Assembly: GCF_035222485.1 (NCBI RefSeq)
Contig: NC_085920.1
Location: 6,262,001-6,326,000, forward strand
Direction: 5' to 3'
DNA length: 64,000 bases
Origin: Podospora pseudoanserina
Lineage: Eukaryota > Ascomycota > Sordariomycetes > Sordariales > Podosporaceae
Shown: positions 54,148 to 64,000 of the stretch, piece by piece
Layout of the letters: every line of letters starts with the position of its first letter
Numbering within the stretch: the first letter of the stretch is position 1
The notes under the pieces: model-generated
Told to the model about the DNA's origin: nothing
Databases searched by the model: none
The model's input: only the letters and a program-made list of their open reading frames with translations
Made by a program: the position numbers and the translations under genes

Positions 54148-56860
54148 GGGTGAGGATAAGGGAGCACCTTGCCTATGTGGGGGACAGATGGAGGGGGGGG
54201 ACCATGGTTGTTGATGATCCCCTTTCATTTCTTTCATTGGCGGCGGCGTCAAGGGCAAGTCATGTCCTGTCGGCTGTGCCGGGTAGGGAATGTGCAATTG
54301 GTATACTTTCCCTTCGGGCCTACATACCTACAGGATCTAGCCTCGCCTGTGAGTGGTATCCCGGGCTGTATTTGTTGAAGAATGTGGGTGAAGGTAACGG
54401 TTGTAGCGATGGCGTGCGTTGTCAACTTGAGACATGCAATGGTAGGGTCTTGGGGATGGTGGCTGTGTGGATAAAGGGGGTGAATACACATCCACAGCTT
54501 CGAGAAGGGGACAAGGAGTGAAGAGGTCGAGGGCCGGGCCGTGAGGTGCATGCTGCACTTGGATGCTATCAATGGTGGGTTTTTGGGGTGAAAACTCTGA
54601 TCGATCAAGGCTGTTTGTCTGCAGGTGGAATGCAGCCACATGGTTATGGATACTTACAGAGAGCAAGCCACCGCGCCCGAAGAGGCAGTTACAGGCTACA
54701 TTTGATGGCTGCTGAGCTTCGGGAAATATATCCGTCGGCCGTTGAAGCCGTTCGTCTGTTCTTTTCTTTTTTCTTGCTTTCTTCTTTTGGGGGGTCTTAC
54801 TTGCCTGCCTGATGTGAGCGGGAGAACAGTGGTATAATACGCAAACAGGCCCCGGGAGACACTCGCCCGAAATTCCCGAAGTCAAGAAGCCAGTGGCCAG
54901 GGACTTGGGAACGGGCCACACAAAGAGACCCTGTAGGGAGGGAGGGAGCGAGGAAGGGAGCAGATAGGGCTTGTCAGAAATAGGGGCTGGAAATCATGAC
55001 GATTGGTTTTGTGTGACTGTTTAACGGTATTGATGTTAGATTATGGTTGAGGGATTGGGGCTCAACCCCTGAGACCGGACAGGTACAGTTCCGGATAGCA
55101 ACATCACGTCGGACCGGGCGGTTGTGGGCTTGGACGGACGGGGTGATGCGTAAAAGGGGAGAGATGTTGTGATACAGGACCACGTGGTGGTGTTGACACC
55201 GCAGAGGTGAGGAAAACAACGAGAACATGTTGTAGAAACAAGAAGAGCTGAAGATTGAGAGCATGACTAACAGTCTTTCCCGCCAACTCCAGCGAGAGCT
55301 GTCCTGAGCGATGAAGCTGTCTTGACCACTGTGTGTATTTGCCCCTGAATGCCAAGCCCACAACACAACACTGTTAACACAACACAACACACCTCCCCAT
55401 GATCTCTTCCCATCAACAAGCTGTTGACGTCGGTGACCAAAAATAACATGAACAAATCCCCTGGGTAAGTACATTCCAAAAAAAAAGAAAAGAAAAAAAA
55501 AAGACGCGTCACACCGTCCCAAAACAGCCACTTTTCTCCCTCGTCTGTTGTGTAGCCCCGAAGCCCGTTCCCGAGTTCGTAGAAGTATCCAACAAACCAA
55601 AAACACTCCGGCCCGCCTATATCTCGTCCCACAAACAACAGCGCCCTGGAATGGGAACATTGCACAACATCCGGACTGTACCGAAGTGTACTTAGCAGTA
55701 ACTACCACTTGTCCTAACACAGTATACCTGATGTCTGTAGTGGGAAAGTGTTGTATCACAGAGCCCCCGTTTTCCCCATCTCCGTCGCTCGGTCTAAGTG
55801 GGTACCTTGTTTGGAGCGAGTCCAAAGAGCCCGATCGTCGTATGTTTTATGTTTTTGATTGGTGTTCGGTCGAGTAGATAGGTGGCGTCAGCCCTACCCG
55901 TAAGCCCCTCCCGTAATGTCTGCCTATTGATCGATGTTGCTTGTGGATGATCGTATGCTTCTGCTGTCACACCTACAACTACCGGAGCTGCCGGCAAGCT
56001 CGGGAGTTGGAGTTGAAAGGGAGCGGGATGTGAGTTTGGTCGGCGGAAATTCACCGAGTCCGAGGTGGACGGACGGGCTGGCTGTGTATATTGTCATAAT
56101 ACCTTACTGTTGGAAGACCGCAACATGGGAAGTGGCGGTGTTAGAATTGGGGAGGGGACTGCTCTTGAAGAGACAGTGGGGGAAGGAGGTTAAGTGGGCT
56201 AGATGATGGGAATTTTCGAAGAAGAAATGGTGAAGCGTATGCTGTGTGACTGCAAATGATATATGCCTGGGTGCTTATGCTCCGTGGTGGACTGTTTGCT
56301 GGTCAGGCAAATGGGCTCAGGTAAAGGGTCCGGCTTGGTTGAAGTGAGCATTTCTGAGATGGTGCAGTTGGAGAAAGCCAATGAAGCCTGACTGTCGATA
56401 GTGGTAGATGTCCAGTTTAATCAGCAAGTTGGCCTGCTGTGTTGTGCTCTATCCCGTGGCTTGTTTGTTTATTGATGACAATCGGAGAGGACCCAACCCC
56501 TGAATGGATAGCGGCCCATAGCAGCATATGGCCATTCACCTAGGACAGTTGAAGAGCAGAAGTTTGATAGTAGTCACCTTGATGAACACAACATCAGGCA
56601 GTCACGAGACTGTAAACGACCATGACTTCAATCCCAACACATGAACACAAAACTTGTATCATTACATCTGTAAATACGCCTTCAACACCCACCATAGCCA
56701 ACAGAAGCCCCCATCATCATAATATTTACTTCTTTCCATTTCTTCGACTCGCTTGCTTTTGTTTCCTACTCCCATCCTCTAAATATCACATGTCAAGAAA
56801 GCAAAGCCAACCACCACCTTCAACTACCAACCCCAGCACCACTACCACCCCGTCATCCCT

Positions 56861-59800
56861 TTACAAAACAATCGCCAACTCCCCCCTATCAACCCCCTCC
56901 TCCGCCAAATTAGGATAATACGGCACCATCGCATCCGCAGCCTGCACATACGCATCATTATACAACCTCCAATACGGCGTCCTCACCTTCCTCGCTGGAT
57001 GGAAAAGCCCAGCCCAGACATAATTCAGCACCAACCCCGGCCCCACCGCCATCCTCACCGCTTCAATCGCTTCGACAATCCTGTCAATGACGTGCGGGCT
57101 CGTCTCAAACAGATTAGGATACAGCAAGTTCAGCAAGTGAACCATGGCATCTTCACACCCCAACCCTACCACGCCCAGCGCAATATGCTTGACGACTGAA
57201 GCGGCAGTTTGCCGATGGACTTGGTCACGGTCGATGAGGGCATCCTCCAAGAGGGGTGTAACAGCGTAGACATAGTCCTTGGCCATTTCGCCGATATACT
57301 CAAAGAGGAAAGAGAGCGACTTGAGAACACCGTTCTGAACGTTGAGTTCCGGCACCCGGTACTCGTTCATCAAGGCGGGGAGGACAGTGAAAGGAGCGCA
57401 AGTCTCGGCAACGATACCAATGGCAACGGCGGTATTGACACGTGACTGACGCTCCTGCACTCTGAGGTTGTTAAGAAGGGTGGCCAACACATCCTGGGGG
57501 CCGATGGCTTTGGCGATGAAGCCGAACGTGTTGTTGGCCGCGCGACGGATGCCCTTTTTGTGGGCTTTGAGCATATCCAACAGCTCAAAGCAGATTCTCA
57601 TCCACTCGCGAGCGTTGACACTTTCCGGTCCGCGGTCGGCGATACGGCCGACCAGGTCAATAGTGTTTTCCTGGACTTTCTCATGTCGGTTGCGCAGGAT
57701 GGGTGTGAGGCGTGGCAAGAGGTCCTTGATGGGTGGCTGCATTTGACTGATGCCCACCACAGTCACAATGGACCTCAGAGCACCAAGGATGGAGCCGAGA
57801 ACTTCAGGATATTCTTCACCGAGGTATTCGTAAAGAACAACACCGAGCTTGCCCATCAAAGCGTCTTCGCCGCATTGCTTCATCACCATAGCAATTCTGG
57901 AAACAAGATCAGCAGCTTGCTGGCGAACTGTGGCAGACTTGTTGTTGAGACGCCAGAGAATTGTGCTGACGATCTGGGGGAGGTATGGCTTGCAGCGAGT
58001 GCCCAGAGCATTGACCACGGAGCCAAAACCGTTGAGCATGATGATGTCTTCAACGCTTTGCTCTTGGAAGGCGTGCAGGATACCATCGACAAGTCTCTCT
58101 TCCAACCGCTCGCCAATGTCTGCCGCACCCAGAGAGGCTACTATCTTTTCCACTGTCTCAACAGTCATTTTCCGGTAGGCTTCGCTTTCGTCCTTGAGGT
58201 TGACCACGATTCTCTCGAGAATCTCACTGACACCGACCTTTTGGCCGATATCGACCGTGGTCTCAACCACTTGACGGTAGTTGCGCTTATCCAAAGCCAT
58301 ACGCCGTACCCAGAAGCTCTTAAAGAAGTCGTCCAACACATGTTCCTTGAGATAACCAGCTGTGACACCATCCGTCGCGGCGCATTGAGAGATGACCTTG
58401 AGCACGACCTTCTTCATCTCCTCATCTGGCGAGGCAAACTCTCGCAAGAGAATCTCCATAATCTGACTTGTGTAGTAGTTTGCGTAGTCCTCGTCCATGA
58501 GGGGGATGATGTAGCCGACGGCCTTGAGGAACCCCGCCAGGCCCTTGCCTCGTTGCTTGCGAGCTCCCGTCCACAGGGGATTGAGGATATCATCGAAGCT
58601 CTCAATACCATATGGGTTGGAGGCTTCGGCAAGAGCAGCAATGGCCAAACTGGTGACTGTCCGTACCTTGGTCTGCTCATCGTTGAGGTTGGGGCCAATG
58701 CAGTCTACGAGCTGCTTCAGGTGTGGCAACACTGCACAGCCCATCAAGATGGGAATCTGCTGGACAATCTTCACACCGGTATGGCGCGCCTGCCACGACT
58801 TCTTGCTGCGGCACACGGCTCCCAGGAATGGCAGCAGGGCCGGAATACCCAAGGCCGAGGCCACCACAGCAAACGCTCTGGCAGTTGTGTTTCGTACGTA
58901 TTCATCTACGTGATCGATATCGGGCCGCATGACACTGATCATGGTCGCGAGACCAGCGGCTTTGCTGAGGTTAGAAATAATCTCGCGACCTTCGACTCGT
59001 GCATAATAGTCCTGGTCAATGAGCAATGGCTCAATGACCACCAAGATCTTGTGGACATAGGGCCGAACCATATCATCCAGCTTGTAAAGGATACGGTCAA
59101 TAACCTTGACAAGAAGATGGCGTTCCTGGTCCTCAAGGGTCTTCTCCATGAGTAGCGGGAGAATCTGGTTGAAGAGGGGTCCGGCGCCGAAGTTTCGAGC
59201 ATTATCTGTAAGCTGCCTGAGTGCAGTCTTCCTCATCGGGGGAGTACCGTTCTTCACCTTCAACAACAGGCGCATGATCTTCCTCTCCTTCAGCTCTTCG
59301 ACAGTCAGATCGTCTTCATTGGACCCGTCTGTGAGCTTGCCAAAGTACGCCATGTCCTCAGGCTTGAAAAACTGAAGATCACCAACACCGGGGATTTCCC
59401 TTGGAACTGCTTGCCCAGAGAGACGTGTGCTCTCAGGATCCTGCATCATGAAGCCTGTCTGTGGTGTTGGTGGCACTGCCAGCTTGTGCGTGGGCGCCCG
59501 GGTAGGGGCATATCCCGGGGGAGGCTCGAGAATCTTGTATCCATCGTCAGGACCAGGAAGCATAGCGTCGAGCTCCTCATCGCTGAGTGGCATGTACCGG
59601 CCGGCATCGGGGCCGAACGCAGTGGGGGGCAGAACAGCAGTTTGTGTAGGGTGCATCGGAGTGGCGAGACCAATGTTTCCAACGGGGGTGGCAGACGGCG
59701 CTTGATCCCATCTTGACTTCTTCTTTGCTTCTACTACAGTTCCATCAGCGCCAAGAACGGGCACAGAAGGTGCCTGATCCCAGCGCGAGCGCTTCTTGGG

Positions 59801-60535
59801 CTCTGCGGCTGCTGGGGCAGCCTCGGCGTCTGTAGTAGCAACATCCCATCTCTTTTTGCGCTTGCGGCCAGCGGCTGCTGCCTCGGTCGAACCGGCATCA
59901 CCGTTCTCCTTGTTTCCGGCCTCCTCAATCTGGAGTGTAGGCTTATGTTCTTCAGTGGCACCGTCTTTCATCTTCTGTTCGATAGCTCGGCGCACGCGCT
60001 CCTCCTCACGCTCAATCTCGCGACTCTCCATAATCTCGCGATAGCTCATTCCATCCTCAGCAGCGGCAGCCTGGCGATTGGCGGCGAAGGGGTCGGCGCG
60101 GGTAGGGGTCAGAACGCGATCAAATCGACGCTTCTGGTAATCGGTTTCGCGATCTGTGATGCGGTTGCTCTTCTCGCCACGACCAGCGAGAATGTCGTCT
60201 TCTTCCACTCCATTTCCACGCGCAAACTCATCTATCTGGGCACGGGTAGCAGTGTACTGTCCGACGAGGCGGCGCGAGCTATCGGCGTCGGCCATGTCCT
60301 CATCGTCGTCACCATCTTGAGCGGGGAGGGAGGTGTGATAGCCTGCAAACTTGTCGGCGCCGTTGGCACTTCGATCGTAGAGGTCGGTATCCCAGGCCTC
60401 ATTAAGGCTGGCCTTGGTTGACGAGTCAGCACGCTGATTGGCCGGGTCGAAGGTCTTTGAACCTTTTTTCGCAGCGGCAGCCGCGTTTCGCTCGGCCTGG
60501 AGCTTGCGAATCTGATCAAATTCCGCGTCCGACAT
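56861..60535 (-). CDS. HSH155: Splicing factor 3B subunit 1 (SF3B1/Hsh155), U2 snRNP
   Basis: Single exon, 1224 residues from the ATG at 60535 ([20 protein letters not shown]). Residues 1-300 are disordered, with three Arg-Trp ligand motifs (RWD at 229, 251 and 275, two in SRWDQAP repeats) that bind U2AF-homology-motif proteins, and TP dipeptides. From about 400 to the end is the HEAT-repeat superhelix, with typical blocks such as [40 protein letters not shown] and [22 protein letters not shown]3B1 clamps the branch-site helix in the U2 snRNP and is essential for splicing, matching the intron-rich neighbourhood. Length is close to the human protein (1304) minus N-terminal repeats. Confidence 0.97.
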   Translation of the reverse strand: MSDAEFDQIRKLQAERNAAAAAKKGSKTFDPANQRADSSTKASLNEAWDTDLYDRSANGADKFAGYHTSLPAQDGDDDEDMADADSSRRLVGQYTATRAQIDEFARGNGVEEDDILAGRGEKSNRITDRETDYQKRRFDRVLTPTRADPFAANRQAAAAEDGMSYREIMESREIEREEERVRRAIEQKMKDGATEEHKPTLQIEEAGNKENGDAGSTEAAAAGRKRKKRWDVATTDAEAAPAAAEPKKRSRWDQAPSVPVLGADGTVVEAKKKSRWDQAPSATPVGNIGLATPMHPTQTAVLPPTAFGPDAGRYMPLSDEELDAMLPGPDDGYKILEPPPGYAPTRAPTHKLAVPPTPQTGFMMQDPESTRLSGQAVPREIPGVGDLQFFKPEDMAYFGKLTDGSNEDDLTVEELKERKIMRLLLKVKNGTPPMRKTALRQLTDNARNFGAGPLFNQILPLLMEKTLEDQERHLLVKVIDRILYKLDDMVRPYVHKILVVIEPLLIDQDYYARVEGREIISNLSKAAGLATMISVMRPDIDHVDEYVRNTTARAFAVVASALGIPALLPFLGAVCRSKKSWQARHTGVKIVQQIPILMGCAVLPHLKQLVDCIGPNLNDEQTKVRTVTSLAIAALAEASNPYGIESFDDILNPLWTGARKQRGKGLAGFLKAVGYIIPLMDEDYANYYTSQIMEILLREFASPDEEMKKVVLKVISQCAATDGVTAGYLKEHVLDDFFKSFWVRRMALDKRNYRQVVETTVDIGQKVGVSEILERIVVNLKDESEAYRKMTVETVEKIVASLGAADIGERLEERLVDGILHAFQEQSVEDIIMLNGFGSVVNALGTRCKPYLPQIVSTILWRLNNKSATVRQQAADLVSRIAMVMKQCGEDALMGKLGVVLYEYLGEEYPEVLGSILGALRSIVTVVGISQMQPPIKDLLPRLTPILRNRHEKVQENTIDLVGRIADRGPESVNAREWMRICFELLDMLKAHKKGIRRAANNTFGFIAKAIGPQDVLATLLNNLRVQERQSRVNTAVAIGIVAETCAPFTVLPALMNEYRVPELNVQNGVLKSLSFLFEYIGEMAKDYVYAVTPLLEDALIDRDQVHRQTAASVVKHIALGVVGLGCEDAMVHLLNLLYPNLFETSPHVIDRIVEAIEAVRMAVGPGLVLNYVWAGLFHPARKVRTPYWRLYNDAYVQAADAMVPYYPNLAEEGVDRGELAIVL

Positions 60536-61043
60536 GGTACTGCTGCCCACACGGCACTGTGCTCATCCCATTCGGGTAGGTTGTTGTTGAAGTGAGGAAG
60601 TAAGTGACGACGCGATCGGTAGTGGATGGCTCGTTCGTTCTTGGGGCGATGGGGAGGGAGTATCGCGATGGTGGTCGTTGTTGGATGGACGTTGAACGTG
60701 GGTCAGGACGTGGACGTGGACGTGGACGTGCGGGTGAGACTGGATCGTGGATGGAGCAAGCACCTTTGCCTTGTTGAAATTTTGGCGGCAACCGCAGCCG
60801 CAGGCCAAGAGCGAGCCGCGCTAAGATCTTGGCAGCAGATCGCTGTTACATAAGCTGGTCTAGGCTCACAACCTCACTTTACTTCACTGGGGCATTGGAG
60901 CTCCAATTCATCAACCGCGACTCGATTTCTTTACAAGTGCTGGGTGCTGTGGCCCATTGTGTTACAACTAAAGCGATGGAGATTTGTTCGACTTGAATTC
61001 TTTTTCTTCTTTTCGTTTTCGTTTCGTTCTCTTCGTACTTACG
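60536..61043. other. Divergent promoter region between SF3B1 and the E2-binding protein gene
   Basis: 508 bp between start codons. It holds four tandem GGACGT hexamers at 60706-60729 and a CT-rich leader (60990-61035) before the rightward gene. Confidence 0.45.
60706..60729. repeat. (GGACGT)4 hexanucleotide repeat
   Basis: Four exact tandem GGACGT units; GTGGACGT variants flank them. Each unit junction creates an ACGT core, the centre of many bZIP sites. Confidence 0.85.
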
Positions 61044-62579
61044 ATGTCATCTTCCAGTCGCTGCTCGCTTTACGCAGAGCTGCTAGCCAATATCCGCCAA
61101 ATTTCACTGGTCGCTTCTCTCACATCGCCCAGTGATGCCTCCACCAGAGTTGCTGTGGCTGCTGACGGAAGCACCATCGAGTTGACACATCATGGCGAGG
61201 TTCACAAAATCAGTTTGCCTGCCAAGATACCTCTTGGCAGTACACTCCTTCCCATCGATCAGAGGCAAAACGGGACCACGGCTCTGTCATGGCGATTGCC
61301 ACTTGATGGCACGGTTCCCCAACCGCATCTCTCTTCTGATACCCCCGCCTGGTCAGCGACAGACTTCGACGTCGGCGTCCAGGTCGCTTGCAGGAATTGC
61401 AATACCGTCGTTGTGGAGGAGGGTACAGTAAAGGTCTGGAAAGACTTGCCAAGTGAGAACTGGGCCGAGATGATGGAATTCTGGCATTGTCACAAGCCGG
61501 ATCACCATCATGAGGATGGACACGAGCACGGGCATTCCCGTGATGAGCACTTTGGCAAGGCAGATGAAAAGAGCCTGGCTGCTCGAGGCTATGGGGCTTC
61601 ATCCATCATCTCAGCTCAACCAGGTGTCGGTTTTGTTGACTTGACAACGATCCTTTTTACCGAACGCGATTGCCAGAATATCACGGTAAGTTCTTGACAT
61701 GACAGCATGAGTATGTATTTGTGTGGGTATGAAGAAGGTAACCCGGCCGGCTTTGCCTCCCAATGGCGTGGTTACCGATACAAGTGCCCTAGATGAAGCA
61801 ACTATCGTTCAACCTGTTCAACAGAAACCACTGGATTGTTTACGAACCTCCTTAACAGGACGGATTGTTTCTTTCTGGTGGTGAACGAACCTCTGCATTT
61901 CACCGGGTGATTCATAAGTCGAGAATACCCCGGGATACCACGAGGGACATGCCATTCCCATTCTCGTTTCGTTCATAGCCAGTCGGCCAGTAGCTGACAC
62001 ACGTGTATCTAGTACTCAAACTCAGCCTTTGAGCAAGGGTCATTAAATAGACAAGATCTGCCATTGACCAACAACCGCAGCTTGAATGTTTTTTGCTCTT
62101 CCTGCCACTCTCAACTCGGCTTCTACGTCTTTCGGACAGCAGCTGTCACCCTTCTAAAGTGGCAGATGTCTTGCAAGTCCGCATCTGGTTCAGCACCAGG
62201 CATCACTGATTGCCTGGCCGCGACTATCATCTCCACCATCTCGCGGTCTGCCTCGTCAAAGTCGCTCATCATGCCCATTAATGAGACAGAATCGGAAGTC
62301 AAACAGACGGTGATTTACGCGTGGGTGCTCAACGCTAATATTGTGTACTCATCGAGTAATGGGGCGTTGGGAAGACCAGCTATCAAGCTGTTGTATCAGA
62401 AGATACCGCGAGAGGAAGCGGACAAGATGTTGGAGGCGGTGACGTGTGAGGCGCAGGAGATCAACCTGCCGGCGATCGCTATTGAGAAGGTGGTCGAGCA
62501 TTTGGATGAGAGTAACTGGTTGTTACCGGAGAAGGAAAGGGTGTTTAGGGAGTGGAGGGTGGGGTTGTTGACGAGATGA
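61044..62579 (+). CDS. HECT-like E2-binding protein (UBE3D/UBE2CBP family)
   Basis: Model join(61044..61685, 62013..62579), 402 residues. The first exon (MSSSSRCSLYAELLANIRQI) ends QNIT at a gtaagt donor. A phase-0 acceptor (gctgacacacgtgtatctag) joins YSNSAFEQGS and the conserved zinc-like block LNVFCSSCHSQLGFYVFRT. Family hallmarks are VACRNCNTVVV, VWKDLPSENWAEMMEFWHCH, the His/Asp-rich loop (DHHHEDGHEHGH) and WLLPEKERVFREW at the end. Human UBE3D (389 residues) binds ubiquitin-conjugating enzymes and resembles HECT ligases. The 327-nt intron is long for this region and could hold a further alternative exon. Converges on OGG1 (243 bp between stops). Confidence 0.82.
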
Positions 62580-62822
62580 TTTGATGGATTATTAGCAAAC
62601 GAAAAAGAGCGCCCCGTTATACCATTACGCGATGCCACCAGTTGAAAGCTCCTCAAAACACTCCGCAACTGTAGTCCCAGGTGTGCCGCATTGTGTGTCA
62701 TCCAAATATTATGTAACTACACCCGGACGCTCCTGCGTGTTCTATTCCAAGTTAAACGAGCAGGAGAAGTCGCTGAAGATACCATCCTACATCCCGTTGT
62801 ATCGTACACCACTCCCCCCTCA

Positions 62823-64000
62823 TCATTGACTTTCCCTCGCCTTTATCCTCTTACTCACCCTTCTGGTCGTCGTACTCGTCGTCGAAACCTGCGACACCTG
62901 CGAGCTAAGCGTCAACCCATCCATTACATCCTCCATTTTGACATCTTCATCCCTTTGCTGCGACTCCTCCTTGACAGCCTTCCTTTTTCTCGTGCTCGAA
63001 ACCGTCAACTCTTCATTTTTCACCACTCTTGCCACTTCTTGCTTTACCACCTTCTCCTTCTTCACAACCACGCCGGCATTTTCCTTGTCCTCTTCTTCTT
63101 CTTTCTTCCCCTTCTTTCCTGTCTTCGCCTGCTCAGCAAACGACTTGAGGTTAGCAGTGAAAAGAACACTCTGCGCCCAACCCGCGTACTCCCCCCAGAT
63201 GTTCCTGAAATGATCCCCTACACTCTCATACATCCCCTTTGTAAAAGTTTTGCTTTTGGACTTTCCACCGAAATTGTAATCTCGCTGTGCGATCTGCCAG
63301 ACGTGCGTGTCGATTGGAACAGATTCCCACCACCCCAACCCCATCAAACAAACACAATCAGACACTTTGGGTCCAACACCTGCTAGTTCAAGCAATGCCT
63401 CATGTGCCTTGCGATAAGTGGGCTTCTCCCCAGGTTGAAACTTGGGGTTATCCGCTGGTGGTACGGCCGGGTTGCGAATTTGATCCAACCACCCTTTTGG
63501 TCGTTGCTGAGAGATGATTTGCGCGGTATCGGCGATGTATTTGGCGCGGTAGCCAAATCCGAGAGAGCGGAGGTGGGATTCAACCTCTGGTCCGGAGAGG
63601 GCTTCTGGTGAGGGGAAGTCATGGAAGGGTTCCCCTGATATGGTGGTGATGTAAGGGCCGTAGTGGAGGCAGAGGTTGTTCACCATGGAGCTGATTCGCG
63701 AGATGTTGTTGTTGGAGCTGCAGATGAAGGAGATGAGGGTTTCCCAGGCGTCTTGGTTCAAAATGCGGATGCCGGTGAAGGAGGAGCAGCGCCGAGCGAA
63801 GTTGGGGTCGGTGGTGGACCATTGGGTGTAGAGCTGGGTGAGTGGAACGCCGAGGGAGAGGTAGGATTGTAAGAGGGGGAGGGTGGTTTCATGTGGGGGT
63901 GGGTTGATGGCGGGGAGGGTGCATTTGTATGAGAGATGAGTTGGGGATTGGGTCAGGGTGATGAGGCGGTTGGAGAGGACGCAGTGCCATTCATTGTTTA
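62823..64000 (-). CDS. OGG1: 8-oxoguanine DNA glycosylase OGG1 (partial, N-terminus beyond right edge)
   Basis: The frame is open from the right edge to the TGA at 62823-62825. The visible 391 residues begin NNEWHCVLSNRLITL, part of the OGG1 N-terminal beta domain, so the start lies outside. The glycosylase core contains NNNISRISSM, YRAKYIADTAQII, the helix-hairpin-helix LELAGVGPKVSDCVCLMGL with the catalytic lysine (GVGPK), and VPIDTHVWQIAQRDYNF with the catalytic Asp. It excises 8-oxoguanine opposite C and nicks the strand. After the core an extra tail of more than 100 residues is Lys/Glu-rich, holds KKGKK and RKRK nuclear-signal-like runs and five psi-K-x-E motifs. No intron is seen in the visible part. 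Confidence 0.95.
   Translation of the reverse strand, partial: NNEWHCVLSNRLITLTQSPTHLSYKCTLPAINPPPHETTLPLLQSYLSLGVPLTQLYTQWSTTDPNFARRCSSFTGIRILNQDAWETLISFICSSNNNISRISSMVNNLCLHYGPYITTISGEPFHDFPSPEALSGPEVESHLRSLGFGYRAKYIADTAQIISQQRPKGWLDQIRNPAVPPADNPKFQPGEKPTYRKAHEALLELAGVGPKVSDCVCLMGLGWWESVPIDTHVWQIAQRDYNFGGKSKSKTFTKGMYESVGDHFRNIWGEYAGWAQSVLFTANLKSFAEQAKTGKKGKKEEEEDKENAGVVVKKEKVVKQEVARVVKNEELTVSSTRKRKAVKEESQQRDEDVKMEDVMDGLTLSSQVSQVSTTSTTTRRVSKRIKARESQ

Larger units (their letters stand above)
47502..56860. other. 9.4-kb gene-poor region downstream of the FlbC-like gene
   Basis: No coding frame is supported in either direction. The region contains a short coding-like segment near 49.2 kb, a GGCT microsatellite at 52.95 kb, a perfect 18-bp palindrome at 53.84 kb and an inverted repeat at 54.12 kb (listed). 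Poly-A and A-rich tracts occur at about 50669, 51058 and 55480. The rest is unique sequence. Confidence 0.4.

Noticed and set aside
54974-55825. 283-codon minus-strand frame with hydrophobic stretches
   Set aside because: Composition is not protein-like, with poly-Phe from A-rich tracts and no conserved motif.
35030-56860. Transposon, LTR element or RIP-decayed repeat in the gene-poor interval
   Set aside because: No terminal repeats, target-site duplications, transposase or reverse-transcriptase fragments, and no marked AT-rich decay.
57560-59155. 531-codon open frame on the plus strand opposite SF3B1
   Set aside because: It is the antisense shadow of a leucine-rich HEAT-repeat gene; such genes often leave long open antisense frames. 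The sense protein is unmistakable.

Overview
The window is nuclear DNA of a filamentous ascomycete, most likely a sordariomycete and possibly Sordariales. Genes have short GT-AG introns, mostly 42-121 nt. The gene set is typically fungal: FlbC-type C2H2 regulator, Rax2, LCL3, a TFIIF beta subunit with introns, and secreted GH55-type enzymes. A single 5S rRNA gene lies alone between protein genes, the dispersed arrangement known from Neurospora-like fungi. No CRISPR array, transposon, provirus or operon was seen.

Left part (1-33.9 kb) is gene-dense. In order it holds the tail of a PDCD5-like protein, COQ4 (ubiquinone synthesis), a SET-domain lysine methyltransferase, the 5S rRNA gene, a small six-cysteine secreted protein, a 702-residue protein of unknown function, and a four-cysteine secreted protein. 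Next comes an 11-exon gene of about 7.2 kb whose product joins a GH55-type beta-glucanase module to a subtilisin-like module. It is followed by a Baeyer-Villiger-type flavin monooxygenase, a five-finger CCCH protein (Red5/ZC3H3 type), TFIIF beta, a HAD-family phosphatase, a fungal MCFH-type hypothetical protein, the nuclease LCL3 and the polarity protein Rax2.

The middle (33.9-56.9 kb) is nearly a gene desert: about 23 kb with one recognisable protein gene, a FlbC-like C2H2 developmental transcription factor. A tRNA-Ile(AAU) gene with a 28-nt intron, a tRNA-Lys-like relic, a degenerate minisatellite, microsatellites and perfect palindromes also lie here. The pattern suits a developmental regulator with long flanking control regions or long untranslated leader and trailer, but that is inference.

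Right part (56.9-64 kb) is dense again: the splicing factor SF3B1/Hsh155, an E2-binding (UBE3D/HECT-like) protein, and OGG1 (8-oxoguanine DNA glycosylase), which runs off the right edge. Neighbours are mostly unrelated housekeeping genes. The one thematic stretch is 4.5-16.4 kb, where three secreted proteins lie close together. The most unusual item is the predicted GH55-subtilase chimera at 9236-16400, whose protease half keeps recognisable His, Asn and Ser motifs but shows no canonical DTG/DSG aspartate motif.
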